Assembly (NCBI GenBank): GCA_009783055.1
Contig: WRHW01000002.1
Coordinates: 35,745 to 99,744 of the forward strand
Origin: Holophagaceae bacterium
GTDB lineage: Bacteria; Acidobacteriota; Holophagae; Holophagales; Holophagaceae
Reading direction: 5' to 3'
DNA: 64,000 nucleotides
Within the stretch, counting starts at the first letter, position 1. Each line of letters starts with the position of its first letter. Under the pieces are notes generated by a model. It had not been told where the DNA came from. It ran no database searches and saw nothing but the letters and a program-made list of their open reading frames with translations. A program made the translations under genes and the position numbers. Below are positions 53,574-62,269 of this stretch, one piece after another.

Positions 53574-54111
53574 GTTTCTTGCCCTTCATGTAATAGATTC
53601 TAAAGCCAAATTCGCCTGCCATCAAAAGACCTATTAAAATATACGATATTAATCCATTATATAACATCCAAGCTCTGGCAGAGAGGAACACCGTGTATAG
53701 TGCTATTGAAGCATTAAGTATAAAAAAACAGCACCAGACCTGCGTAACCTTGTGGCAATAGGTAATGGCATACTGTGGCAGGTCAGGGTTAGTGATGCGA
53801 GCGAAACGCTCGATGACACTTGGTGGAAATTTGAGGCTAAAGGCAAAAACTGCAAGCAAAGAAGCACTTATCAGGACGGGGTAGAGTTTTAGGAATATTT
53901 CATCGTTGTATAGCCAAAGTCCGGATACCAAAATGGTTGCACAAACCAGGAATGCGTTTCGTAGAAGCCTGATTTTTTGGGTATTAAACTGAAAAAGTGC
54001 AGAAAGAATCAATATCAGCGAAAGTACTTTTGGCGAGTAACCCCACTTCAGTGCAAAGAAAACTGCAAAAGGATAAGCTATTGCCAACACCAAGAGTACC
54101 GCTTTTTTCAT
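53551..54111 (-). CDS. COG4648-type multi-spanning membrane protein
   Basis: 186 residues, about five or six membrane helices (VLLVLAIAYPFAVFFALKWG, LLAVFAFSLKF, CHKVTQVWCCFFILNASIAL, LISYILIGLLMAGEFGFRIYYM). The CHKVTQVWCxFF segment is typical of the protein found between carrier proteins and ligase in aryl-polyene loci. Function there is not known. Gap of 46 bases to the second carrier protein gene. Confidence 0.85.
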   Translation of the reverse strand: MKKAVLLVLAIAYPFAVFFALKWGYSPKVLSLILILSALFQFNTQKIRLLRNAFLVCATILVSGLWLYNDEIFLKLYPVLISASLLAVFAFSLKFPPSVIERFARITNPDLPQYAITYCHKVTQVWCCFFILNASIALYTVFLSARAWMLYNGLISYILIGLLMAGEFGFRIYYMKGKKHGTKNLE

Positions 54112-54157
54112 CAGTCATCCGTGAAAGGAATCACGACAGCGAAAAGAGAAAAAAGGC

Positions 54158-54424
54158 TCAATTCTGCTGATTGTTAAGTATTCTGTGGACTACTTCAGTA
54201 GTATCCCGAAGAGTTCTGATTTGCATAAAATCTTCAGGAGTGACATCTAATTTTGCAATCTTCTTTAGCTTGACTATCAGGTCAACAGCATCAATGCTAT
54301 CCAAGTTAAGGTCCTCAAACAGATTTGCATCGGGAACAAGTGATTCGCGTGAACACTCGAAATCTCTTTCCAAAATATCGACGATAGCATTAAAAACATC
54401 TTCTTTGCTTGTTATATCTAGCAT
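54158..54424 (-). CDS. Acyl carrier protein 2
   Basis: 88 residues from the ATG at 54424, one base after the stop of carrier protein 1; the frame is open 31 codons further upstream but that part overlaps the first carrier gene. Phosphopantetheine attachment Ser in NLDSIDAVDL. Carries intermediates of the polyene. Confidence 0.93.
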   Translation of the reverse strand: MLDITSKEDVFNAIVDILERDFECSRESLVPDANLFEDLNLDSIDAVDLIVKLKKIAKLDVTPEDFMQIRTLRDTTEVVHRILNNQQN

Positions 54425-54425
54425 G

Positions 54426-54704
54426 TCAACACTCAGCGGATGCGGCGACAAATTTAGCAAGGGTACTAACCGATGAAAAATGTGCGCGGTTTTCTTCGGT
54501 TTGAGACTTAAAGTCAATCTTGTATTTTTTCTTTAGTGCCATGCCTAGTTCCAGTGCATCAATACTGTCCAGACCCAAACCCTCCCCAAAGAGGGGTGCA
54601 TCTGTCTCGATGTCTTCCGGTTTGACATCTTCTAAATCAAGTGCATTTACGATGAGTACTTTTATTTCGCTCTCGAGGTCTGTCATGTTCATGTTAGACA
54701 TCAT
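54426..54704 (-). CDS. Acyl carrier protein 1
   Basis: 92 residues, phosphopantetheine Ser in GLDSIDALELGMAL, and a Lys-rich tail before AKFVAASAE. First gene of the left operon. The start is ambiguous among four in-frame ATGs (the N-terminus reads MMSNMNM), because GAAGG touches the first of them. Two consecutive carrier proteins are standard in aryl-polyene loci. Confidence 0.93.
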   Translation of the reverse strand: MMSNMNMTDLESEIKVLIVNALDLEDVKPEDIETDAPLFGEGLGLDSIDALELGMALKKKYKIDFKSQTEENRAHFSSVSTLAKFVAASAEC

Positions 54705-54757
54705 CCTTCATTCTCGTTAATAAGACCACAGATACCAAATAGTTCTGCAGGATAAAA

Positions 54758-54788
54758 ATCATATCACATACTTTCGTAAAAGAGTCAA
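54758..54788 (-). promoter_or_regulatory. Candidate promoter of the left polyene operon
   Basis: Read on the minus strand: TTGACT (54788-54783), 19-base spacer, and TATGAT (54763-54758) preceded by TGA, an extended -10. It would start transcription about 45 bases before carrier protein 1. An inverted repeat GCTAT-GGTT-ATAGC at 54796-54809 lies just upstream and could bind a regulator of both divergent operons. Confidence 0.5.
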
Positions 54789-54982
54789 TTGCTATGCTAT
54801 GGTTATAGCTATATTTTCGCAAATGCTGAATTGTATCATTTTGCAGTAATGAGATAAAAGTTTTTGGATGTAGTCCCTGATATGTTTGGAAGGAAAATAG
54901 CATATGGCATCTCACCGCCAATTACGCAAAAGTGCAATTTATGGACATAGAAACTAGCGCAAGAGTAATGTATCATGATTCT

Positions 54983-55540
54983 ATGATACAGAGAATTTGC
55001 TTTCTGCTCCTACTACTAGTATGCGGGATGAGTGCATGTAAAACTTATGAAATGAGGCAGTCACATGAAATCTTTATCACGCAGGATGTCAAAATGTCAC
55101 TCCTGCCGCCTAGTGCTTATGGTGGCGAACTGACCTGTGTGCAGGAAATCACGGGCAATTATGGCGGTAGTAAACGTGTATTAACAGGCGTTGTCAAGCT
55201 GACTTTTGAGGAAATGCAGGTGACTCTCCTAGCAGAAATGGCGCGGATAATGACAATCAAATACGGTGTAAAAGGGATTGAATACGATTTTTCACCCCTT
55301 ATCCCAGTTACCAATATACAACCTGAATATGTGCTTCTTGATATCCAATTGACATATTTTCCGGCTACAGCAATCAACAAGGCACTTCCAGGGGGAATGA
55401 CATTCCATGAGGATGGCACTACACGTACTCTGTACCGAGGTGATCAGGCCATAGTTAAAATTATCCGAAATGGAAAGAATATCGAATTTATCAACAGCGA
55501 AAGGTCATACTCATACTTGATCAGGGAACAGGATAACTAA
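54983..55540 (+). CDS. DUF3261-type lipoprotein of the polyene locus
   Basis: About 185 residues from the ATG at 54983; earlier starts (GTG at 54932, ATG at 54941 and 54968) are possible. Signal peptide ICFLLLLLVCGMSAC with lipid-acceptor Cys. Middle: GELTCVQEITGNYGG, LTFEEMQVTLLAEMARIMTIKYG. DUF3261 lipoproteins are a marker of aryl-polyene loci. Its stop overlaps the next start (TAATG), so the four genes that follow are translationally coupled to it. Confidence 0.85.
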   Translation: MIQRICFLLLLLVCGMSACKTYEMRQSHEIFITQDVKMSLLPPSAYGGELTCVQEITGNYGGSKRVLTGVVKLTFEEMQVTLLAEMARIMTIKYGVKGIEYDFSPLIPVTNIQPEYVLLDIQLTYFPATAINKALPGGMTFHEDGTTRTLYRGDQAIVKIIRNGKNIEFINSERSYSYLIREQDN

Positions 55541-56712
55541 TGACACTTAGCCTGTATATCCAAGCATTTTCACAAATCACCTGTCTCGAAGATGACCTAA
55601 AGGGAATTTTAACCAAAGACCAATCTGGGATGATTTTGCGGGATGATATTGTTTTTGGCCGTTCACTACGCTTTGGAACGATAAGGGCAGACATGCTCCC
55701 ACAAATCCCTGAAGGTTTCTCCAATTTAGCATGTAACAGACTTACCTTGTACTGCCTTAGCGAGCTAAAAAATGAAATAGACGAGTTGCTTGACAGATAC
55801 GGCAAACACAGGGTTGGCGTAATTGTAGGCTCTAGCAATGCAGGGATTCTTGAAACTCAGGCGGCGGCTCAAGCCTTTGTAGATCACGGCAGATTTCCGG
55901 ATTGGTTTGGTACTCAAGTTTTGGACATGGGTCTGCCTTCAAATTTCATTGCAGAATACACAGGAATTGCCGGACCCGCTTACACTATTTCGACAGCTTG
56001 CACATCCAGTGCTAAGGCATTTAAGGTCGCTTGTCGCCTGATAGATGCCGGGGCGTGCGATGCAGTTATTGCAGGAGGCATAGATCCGCTAGCCACATTT
56101 GCATGCAACGGCTTTTATGCACTTGAAGCCCTGTCTGAAGGTTATTCAAACCCTCTCAGCAAAAACCGCGATGGTATCACGATCGGTGAGGCAGGAGCAT
56201 TATTCATAGTCAGTCGTGAAAAGAGCGGATTCTGTATAGCTGGCATCGGCGAGACTTCAGACGCACACCACATGACAGCTCCGTCTCCCTACGGGGAATA
56301 TGCCGCCGAAGCAATGCGTCTGGCTCTGCAAGAAGCAGGGATAAAACCACAGGATATAGGTTATGTCAACCTCCACGGAACAGGAACAAAGCACAACGAT
56401 GCGGCGGAAAGCCGTGCTGTCTATGACGTTTTTGGTGGCGATGTTCCATGTAGTTCTTCAAAGCCAATTATCGGGCATACCCTAGGAGCCTCGGGGGCCG
56501 CCGAGCTGGCCCACTGCTGTCTTCTACTCGACAGGCGTTTGAATCCAGAAAAAAAGATTCCACCGCACCCTTGGGATGGGTCTATTGATAATGACATCGC
56601 ACCAATACACATTTCAGATGGAAGCAGTGTTTTGGATATGAAATATGTTATAAGTAATTCTTTCGCCTTTGGGGGAAGTAACGTCAGCATGGTATTGAGA
56701 TGTGAAGCATGA
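55540..56712 (+). CDS. Beta-ketoacyl-ACP synthase 1 of the polyene locus
   Basis: 390-residue ketosynthase with the complete catalytic triad: Cys154 in STACTSSAKA, His279 in NLHGTGTKHND and His313 in KPIIGHTLGASGA. The first 100 residues are shorter than in FabF, typical of aryl-polyene ketosynthases. Condenses malonyl-ACP with the growing chain. Coupled by overlap at both ends (TAATG before, ATGA after). Confidence 0.94.
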   Translation: MTLSLYIQAFSQITCLEDDLKGILTKDQSGMILRDDIVFGRSLRFGTIRADMLPQIPEGFSNLACNRLTLYCLSELKNEIDELLDRYGKHRVGVIVGSSNAGILETQAAAQAFVDHGRFPDWFGTQVLDMGLPSNFIAEYTGIAGPAYTISTACTSSAKAFKVACRLIDAGACDAVIAGGIDPLATFACNGFYALEALSEGYSNPLSKNRDGITIGEAGALFIVSREKSGFCIAGIGETSDAHHMTAPSPYGEYAAEAMRLALQEAGIKPQDIGYVNLHGTGTKHNDAAESRAVYDVFGGDVPCSSSKPIIGHTLGASGAAELAHCCLLLDRRLNPEKKIPPHPWDGSIDNDIAPIHISDGSSVLDMKYVISNSFAFGGSNVSMVLRCEA

Positions 56713-57197
56713 AAAACAATAAATACTGTAATCTCGCAGAAATACTCCCGCATGAGCAACCCATGATCCTGATTGATAGGGTGCTTTCATACGACTTAGA
56801 GAAAATGGCAATAACTACCCAATTCGACGTTACCGAAAAATCTTTATTCTATAACGAAGCCCTAAGGGGCATTCCACCTTATATTGGCCTCGAGTGCATG
56901 GTACAATCCATGGGTGCTCTTTCAGGAATCAGCAACAAAGAAAAAAATGAATGGCAGGGAAAGCCAAAATTAGGCTTTTTACTAGGTACAAGAAAATATA
57001 CAAACAGCGTTGAAACATATAAGGCGGGCGCAACATATACAGTAGAGTCAAAAGAATTGTTCAATGATGGTACTATGGGGAGTTATGAATGTACTATCAA
57101 GGCAGAGGATGATAGCATTTGCGCTATGGCCGAAGTGATTGCCTTTTCACCTAAAAATCCGGAGGACTTTATTGAGGGAAACGGGGCAAATGGATAA
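56709..57197 (+). CDS. 3-hydroxyacyl-ACP dehydratase of the polyene locus
   Basis: 162 residues, hotdog fold with the start text LAEILPHEQPMILIDRVLSYD, as in ApeP-type dehydratases, and PPYIGLECMVQSMGALSG in the catalytic helix. Removes water from the 3-hydroxy intermediate without the later reduction, leaving conjugated double bonds. Overlaps both neighbours. Confidence 0.91.
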   Translation: MKNNKYCNLAEILPHEQPMILIDRVLSYDLEKMAITTQFDVTEKSLFYNEALRGIPPYIGLECMVQSMGALSGISNKEKNEWQGKPKLGFLLGTRKYTNSVETYKAGATYTVESKELFNDGTMGSYECTIKAEDDSICAMAEVIAFSPKNPEDFIEGNGANG

Positions 57198-57915
57198 GCA
57201 GGTATTGATCACAGGCTCAAGCCGTGGCATTGGCAGAGCCATGGCACTTTATCTGGGAGGATGTGGGTATAAGATCATTCTCCATTGTCGCTCCAGACGG
57301 GATGAGGCAGAAAGTGTTCGCACAGAAATAGAATCGACAGGGGGCTATGCCCGCATACTCCAATTCGATGTAAACGACAGACAGGCATGTGCAAAAGTAT
57401 TGACTGCAGATATGGAAGCAAACGGAGCTTACTACGGTGTAATCTGCAATGCCGGAATCGCAGACGATGCCCCTTTCCCCATTCTTTCAGGGGAGCAATG
57501 GGACAATGTTATTAGCACCAGCCTAAATGGCTTTTACAATATCCTTCAGCCAATTGTAATGGAGATGGTGGGGTCGCGAAAACCTGGGCGAATCATTACG
57601 ATTTCTTCGGTTTCAGGAGAGATAGGTAACAGGGGTCAGACCAACTACAGTGCCGCCAAAGCAGGTGTGATTGGAGCCACAAAAGCCCTGGCTCTGGAAC
57701 TTGCCAAGCACAAAATCACGGTAAACAGTATTGCGCCAGGACTGATTGAAACAGATATGACACAGCATGTTGATCTGGAAATGATGAAGAAATATATTCC
57801 CATGCGTCGTGTGGGCAAACCTGAAGAGGTGGCATCTGTTGCGGCATTTCTTCTTTCTCCAGATGCATCCTATATTACAAGACAGGTAATTTCTGTAAAC
57901 GGAGGGCTTCATTAA
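57190..57915 (+). CDS. 3-oxoacyl-ACP reductase (FabG-like) of the polyene locus
   Basis: 241 residues from the ATG at 57190, which overlaps the dehydratase stop by eight bases; the longer frame from 57139 lies inside that gene. SDR fold: cofactor loop TGSSRGIGRAM, NAGIADDAP, catalytic Tyr153 and Lys157 in NYSAAKAG after the active Ser in ITISSVSG, and C-terminal ITRQVISVNGGLH. NADPH-dependent reduction of the 3-keto group. Confidence 0.94.
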   Translation: MDKQVLITGSSRGIGRAMALYLGGCGYKIILHCRSRRDEAESVRTEIESTGGYARILQFDVNDRQACAKVLTADMEANGAYYGVICNAGIADDAPFPILSGEQWDNVISTSLNGFYNILQPIVMEMVGSRKPGRIITISSVSGEIGNRGQTNYSAAKAGVIGATKALALELAKHKITVNSIAPGLIETDMTQHVDLEMMKKYIPMRRVGKPEEVASVAAFLLSPDASYITRQVISVNGGLH

Positions 57916-59141
57916 TGACAAGGCGCGTTGTCGTTACAGGTATCAGCATATTAAGCCCAATGGGATTGGAAATTGAGCAATTTTTTCAAAACCTTGGCGC
58001 ATACAAAAACAGTGTCCGCCGAATGGATGAATGGGACAAATTCAAAGGCATGCACACACGCCTTGCGGCACCCATAGTGGGTTTTGAAAAACCGGAACAC
58101 TTAGGCCGAAAAGAAACACGATCTATGGGGCGTGTTGCCATACTTTCTGTCTATGCTACAGAGCTTGCACTAAGAGATGCGGGGCTGTGGGGAGAAGCCG
58201 AACTCAAAAACGGCAGGACAGGTGTGGCTTACGGTTCATCCTCCGGTTCCATTGATGCCATTCTGGATTTTTACTCCATGCTGGCTACTAACATCACCCG
58301 TGATGTAACCTCTTCAACCTACTTAAAAATGATGGCGCATACCTGCGCTGTAAATATTTCTGTTTTACTTAAGCTGACAGGGCGACTTGTCCCTACAGGA
58401 ACGGCGTGCACATCAGGTAGTCTGGCTATTGGAAACGCGTACGAGTTAATACGCCATGGTACCCAGGAGATAATGATTGCGGGGGGTGCCGAGGAACTTA
58501 GCCCGACACAGGTAGTAGTATTCGATACACTTTACGCAACCAGTACCATGAATGACGCACCGGAATTGACACCAAAACCTTACGACAAGGGAAGGGATGG
58601 CCTCGTTATCGGCGAGGGCGCAGGGACGCTTATCCTTGAAGAATATGAACATGCCAAGGCAAGAGGAGCTAAAATCTATGCCGAGATAATTGGCTTTTCA
58701 ACAAACACGGATGGCACACATATAACCCAACCAAATATGAAAACTATGGCGATAGCAATTCGCGATGCCATAACTTCCTCAGGGGTTCCAGCCTCAGAGA
58801 TTGGCTATGTGAGCGGTCATGGAACAGCAACCACTCAAGGAGACGTGGCAGAGACATTGGCTACTCGTGAAATCTTTGGCCGAGCCGTGCCAATAAGTTC
58901 ACTTAAAAGCTATATCGGTCATACACTCGGTGCTTGCGGTGCCATTGAGTCAATCACTGCAATAGAAATGATGAACCGCGACTGGTACCACCCCACACTT
59001 AATTTGCAAAACATTGACCCTGCATGTGGCGACCTAGATTACATTAAAGGTGAGGGCAGAAAGATGCAGAATGCTTATGTCATCAACAACAACTTCGCAT
59101 TCGGCGGGATTAATACATCGTTGGTCTTTAAGAGGATGTGA
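57915..59141 (+). CDS. Beta-ketoacyl-ACP synthase 2 (FabF-like) of the polyene locus
   Basis: 408 residues, full-length KAS II type. Triad Cys165 in TACTSGSLAIG, His302 in SGHGTATTQGD and His336 in SYIGHTLGACGA. Coupled by TAATG to the reductase gene. With the first ketosynthase it gives the two active condensing enzymes usual in aryl-polyene loci; a chain-length-factor-like partner is at 59970-60620. Confidence 0.95.
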   Translation: MTRRVVVTGISILSPMGLEIEQFFQNLGAYKNSVRRMDEWDKFKGMHTRLAAPIVGFEKPEHLGRKETRSMGRVAILSVYATELALRDAGLWGEAELKNGRTGVAYGSSSGSIDAILDFYSMLATNITRDVTSSTYLKMMAHTCAVNISVLLKLTGRLVPTGTACTSGSLAIGNAYELIRHGTQEIMIAGGAEELSPTQVVVFDTLYATSTMNDAPELTPKPYDKGRDGLVIGEGAGTLILEEYEHAKARGAKIYAEIIGFSTNTDGTHITQPNMKTMAIAIRDAITSSGVPASEIGYVSGHGTATTQGDVAETLATREIFGRAVPISSLKSYIGHTLGACGAIESITAIEMMNRDWYHPTLNLQNIDPACGDLDYIKGEGRKMQNAYVINNNFAFGGINTSLVFKRM

Positions 59142-59214
59142 TTCTCTGCAATGGCATGGTCTATATAGTCTGTTACTAATGTGTTGTGTTGAGCATGTTG
59201 AATACTATTCGGCA

Positions 59215-59973
59215 TTAAATGGAATCAAGGGTTTCTTTGATTCGTCTGGTTATTATTCTGGCATTTATGTTTCGGCTCTTTTCACTTTCCACTATTTTCT
59301 GCGCCCTCAAGACAGCCTTGATGTTTATATTGTAGACCACCCTCTTTTCCCCTGCATCTCGCCACCCTTTCCCTTTTCGGAGGTGGGGCGGATCGGCATC
59401 AATTCGTAGCACAAGGATATCGCAAAGGCTTTCCATTGCGATATATGCAGTACCTCTTCGGAGCATTGCTTCTCCTTGGCTTCTTGTCCCTACAGGAAAA
59501 ATTATTAAGTTGTACCCACTCTTAAGGGCAGTGGTAGCGTGATTAATTAATTCTATTGGGTCTCCGTCATTACCGATAAATGCGTTAGCCAGGATATAGC
59601 GTATGAGAGGGTTTTGAAAAAGCCTCCCTTTGGTAATGCAGGTGGCATCCTTTGTCAAGGAAACAAGGATAATAACGTCTATTAAAGAAGTGTGATTGGC
59701 CACAACGATTGTCGATGTAGCAGAGGACAGGGTGAGAATATCTTTTGGAGATATCTGAATCTTTATCAGCCAAAGTGCTTCCATAATTTTACGGAAAAAA
59801 CACCAAGAAAGCCTGACGATACGTGTAAATAACAGCCTTCTTTGGGTAGCGTTTCTAAAAAACAACCACAAACATGGGAGAACAGTCACCGATATTGCTA
59901 AGGATCCAAATCCAAAAATTATAAAGCAAAGCAAGGTTCCTAATTTTCGGAGGTAAATGAATGCTTTTTTCAT
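59215..59973 (-). CDS. PlsC-type 1-acylglycerol-3-phosphate acyltransferase
   Basis: 252 residues; the ATG at 59973 overlaps the previous stop (ATGA). N-terminal membrane helix (LGTLLCFIIFGFGSLAISV), catalytic NHTSLID (HX4D), LIIFPVGTRS and AYIAMES. Probably helps build the lipid anchor of the polyene. Convergent with the ketosynthase 2 gene, 73 bases apart. Confidence 0.9.
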   Translation of the reverse strand: MKKAFIYLRKLGTLLCFIIFGFGSLAISVTVLPCLWLFFRNATQRRLLFTRIVRLSWCFFRKIMEALWLIKIQISPKDILTLSSATSTIVVANHTSLIDVIILVSLTKDATCITKGRLFQNPLIRYILANAFIGNDGDPIELINHATTALKSGYNLIIFPVGTRSQGEAMLRRGTAYIAMESLCDILVLRIDADPPHLRKGKGWRDAGEKRVVYNINIKAVLRAQKIVESEKSRNINARIITRRIKETLDSI

Positions 59974-60620
59974 TTGCACAATTTGTAGTGATGACCGGTG
60001 AATGAAGAGTTCATTGAGCTGAGGAAATTAAAGAAATCTACTGAACGGGAGTATTCATCCCCGTGCACATCATTCCTCTCAGAAAAATCAAAAGAAACCG
60101 GGATGGATGTTTCATCTGCTTTTACTCTGCTTATCCAAAGACCGATGGCAAATCTATTAAATTCCTCTGCCAAAACAGCACGATAAGGTTCCGGAGTTTC
60201 CTCTCCAGCGCATATGTAGATGACATCTTCATGTTCTAATAACATGGATACAGATTCTGTTAGACCTGCATCAAAAGTATGAGTGCCGCTTGAGATAGCG
60301 GTATAGGCACTGTGGTTGTTCTTCAGGATGGAGAGCTGGGCAGGGACAGCGTTATGTACTGAATTTCCAAAGCCAATCGGTGAAATTTCTTTTTCCGTGG
60401 AATAGCGAAATACTTGCTCCAATGTCTGTCCCCAATCCCCAAATCTTGAGGCATAAACGAGCGGAAATTGCTTGCCTTTGGGGATGATCTCCTCGGCAAT
60501 ACCTATGACAAGACGTGTCAAACGTGACATTTTTCGACGTTGCATGGAGGGAATGAAGCTTGTGCCAGGCATCTCATCACTGGGAGCGAAAAATCTATAT
60601 TTGTTTACATAGAATTTCAT
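59970..60620 (-). CDS. Beta-ketoacyl synthase N-terminal-like protein (probable chain-length factor)
   Basis: 216 residues corresponding to the N-terminal half of a ketosynthase (Ketoacyl-synt_2 type): LVYASRFGDWGQTLEQV, SPIGFGNSVHNAVPAQLSI and YICAGEETPEPY. The position of the active Cys is occupied by SSGTHTFD and the C-terminal His residues are absent, so it cannot condense by itself. In aryl-polyene systems such a half-protein pairs with a full ketosynthase to set chain length. Confidence 0.88.
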   Translation of the reverse strand: MKFYVNKYRFFAPSDEMPGTSFIPSMQRRKMSRLTRLVIGIAEEIIPKGKQFPLVYASRFGDWGQTLEQVFRYSTEKEISPIGFGNSVHNAVPAQLSILKNNHSAYTAISSGTHTFDAGLTESVSMLLEHEDVIYICAGEETPEPYRAVLAEEFNRFAIGLWISRVKADETSIPVSFDFSERNDVHGDEYSRSVDFFNFLSSMNSSFTGHHYKLCK

Positions 60621-60644
60621 AGTGTTTAACTCAAATTCTGGAGA

Positions 60645-61010
60645 CTATCGTATTGATGGAGGGAATAGTTTTAATATTTCTTCAGGTTTCAATTGCCTGT
60701 AGACAGGTTTGCTATCTGTAAATGTAACAAGGTAAAACTCTTCGTCATAAAACGAAAGTTTTGAATTGGTATCCGGATTACATTCAATGTAGACAATTTC
60801 GCAAATGTCAAAACCCTTTTCAGTGCAGATTTGTTCAGCAAGACTTTTTCCTGTATCTGTAATCGAAGTCCCAGAATTGTCCTGATATAGTTCTGTTACT
60901 ATAACCACGGTCTTATCATTATTGACAATTTTTAGGCCACAGCATGAAGGCACTCCCCATAGACCCTTATATTGAAAAATTTCATCATAGTATCTTTCTG
61001 GCACTTTCAT
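60645..61010 (-). CDS. Unknown protein coupled to the radical SAM gene
   Basis: 121 residues; its ATG overlaps the radical SAM stop (ATGA). Looks like a mixed alpha/beta protein with GLWGVPSCCGLKIVNNDKTV, VVIVTELYQDNSGTSITDTG and FYLVTFTDSKPVYRQLKPEE. No known motif except paired cysteines. I do not recognise it from standard polyene loci. The strand order suggests a small binding protein; this is only a guess. Confidence 0.8.
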   Translation of the reverse strand: MKVPERYYDEIFQYKGLWGVPSCCGLKIVNNDKTVVIVTELYQDNSGTSITDTGKSLAEQICTEKGFDICEIVYIECNPDTNSKLSFYDEEFYLVTFTDSKPVYRQLKPEEILKLFPPSIR

Positions 61011-62269
61011 TTTATGTCGCGTCCAAAAGATTTGTGAATGAGTCGCTTGTTGCGAGTGCGGTAGGTTCCGTCTTCCATCTCGCGTTCTGCAAGCGAATAG
61101 AAAAGTTTGAACATTTTTTCCTCTTGAGATTCTTCTTTATAGAATGTTTCCCATGAATAAGTGTATAGCTCTTGTAGGCGTGTGGCAGTTAGATGTTTGG
61201 GTGTGAAGACTACCTGTCCGCCATCGAAATGGTTCCAGTCATGGTTAAAAATGCGCCCTTGGCGTTCTAGATCGTCCCAAGTTTTGGTATGAGGGAAGGG
61301 AGTTAAAACTGTAAACTCTGCAAGATCAAGATTTATCTCCAAAATAAAATCAATGAGTTTTTTAATGTCGTCTTCTGTCTGGTTATCCAGTCCCAGAAGT
61401 ATCGTACCCTCTACGCCAATGCCGTGGTCATGGTAGCGTCTCACCCTTTCCCTGATGTAATCTGACGTATCATAGATAGATTGATACACATACCAGGCAC
61501 CTGCCTTGGATGCCATGTTCAGTATTTCGGGATCATCTTCAATAGTGTGACTAATCCACTTCTTTTTTAATGGAATCATTTCACTAAAAAGTTCCATTTC
61601 CCACTGCTTATCCTGAGCCAGAGTATTATCCACGATAAAGAGGCGATTATTATCTATTCCAGCCAGCTCCTCAATAACTTTATCCAAGGGGCGGGGGCGG
61701 AATGACCTGCCGCCAAGGTATGAAACGGCACAGGGATAGCAACTAAAACGACAGCCACGGGAGGCGTGAAAAAGGTCTACCATCTGTACTCCCTTGTGGT
61801 TATACAATTCGCGCTTGTATAAATCCCTCCGAGCTGGCCCTACCATCTCAATTGGTGGGTGTTGAGACATGAAATTATATGTCTTTTTTAGTTGACCGTT
61901 TTTCCAGTCTTTGATGACCTCATCCATTCGTCCTTCGGCCTCACCCAGAAATACCGAATCCGCATGCTCCATAGTTTCCGTAGCATGAAGCATTGTGGAT
62001 ATTCCACCAAAAATAACCTTTTTGTTTTTGCTACGGTATTCGTCTGCGATTTGCCAGCCGCGTTTCACTTGGGTGCTAAGCATCATAGAAATTGCAACTA
62101 AGTCGCAATCGTCGCAAATGTCTAGGTTTTGAACATTTTCATCAATAAAGTCAACCTCTATATCAGTTGGAAGGGTAGCCGCAAAGACCACAGGACCGTG
62201 CGGAGGCAGGTTGAAGGTAGTTTGACCAGAAAGTTTGTTCCATTTTGGATATATGAGCTTAATTTTCAT
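61007..62269 (-). CDS. Radical SAM enzyme with N-terminal cobalamin-binding-like domain
   Basis: 420 residues of the BchE/HpnR-like class (COG1032). N-terminal B12-type domain (PPHGPVVFAATLPTDIEVDF, DLVAISMMLSTQVKRGW, FLGEAEG) without the DxHxxG motif, then the cluster motif CRFSCYPC (CxxxCxxC), LFIVDNTLAQ, GTILLGLDNQTEDDI and FTVLTPFPHTKTW. First gene of the right operon. Candidates for its chemistry are methylation or another carbon-centred modification of the aryl or polyene part; family members are too varied to tell. Confidence 0.9.
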   Translation of the reverse strand: MKIKLIYPKWNKLSGQTTFNLPPHGPVVFAATLPTDIEVDFIDENVQNLDICDDCDLVAISMMLSTQVKRGWQIADEYRSKNKKVIFGGISTMLHATETMEHADSVFLGEAEGRMDEVIKDWKNGQLKKTYNFMSQHPPIEMVGPARRDLYKRELYNHKGVQMVDLFHASRGCRFSCYPCAVSYLGGRSFRPRPLDKVIEELAGIDNNRLFIVDNTLAQDKQWEMELFSEMIPLKKKWISHTIEDDPEILNMASKAGAWYVYQSIYDTSDYIRERVRRYHDHGIGVEGTILLGLDNQTEDDIKKLIDFILEINLDLAEFTVLTPFPHTKTWDDLERQGRIFNHDWNHFDGGQVVFTPKHLTATRLQELYTYSWETFYKEESQEEKMFKLFYSLAEREMEDGTYRTRNKRLIHKSFGRDIK

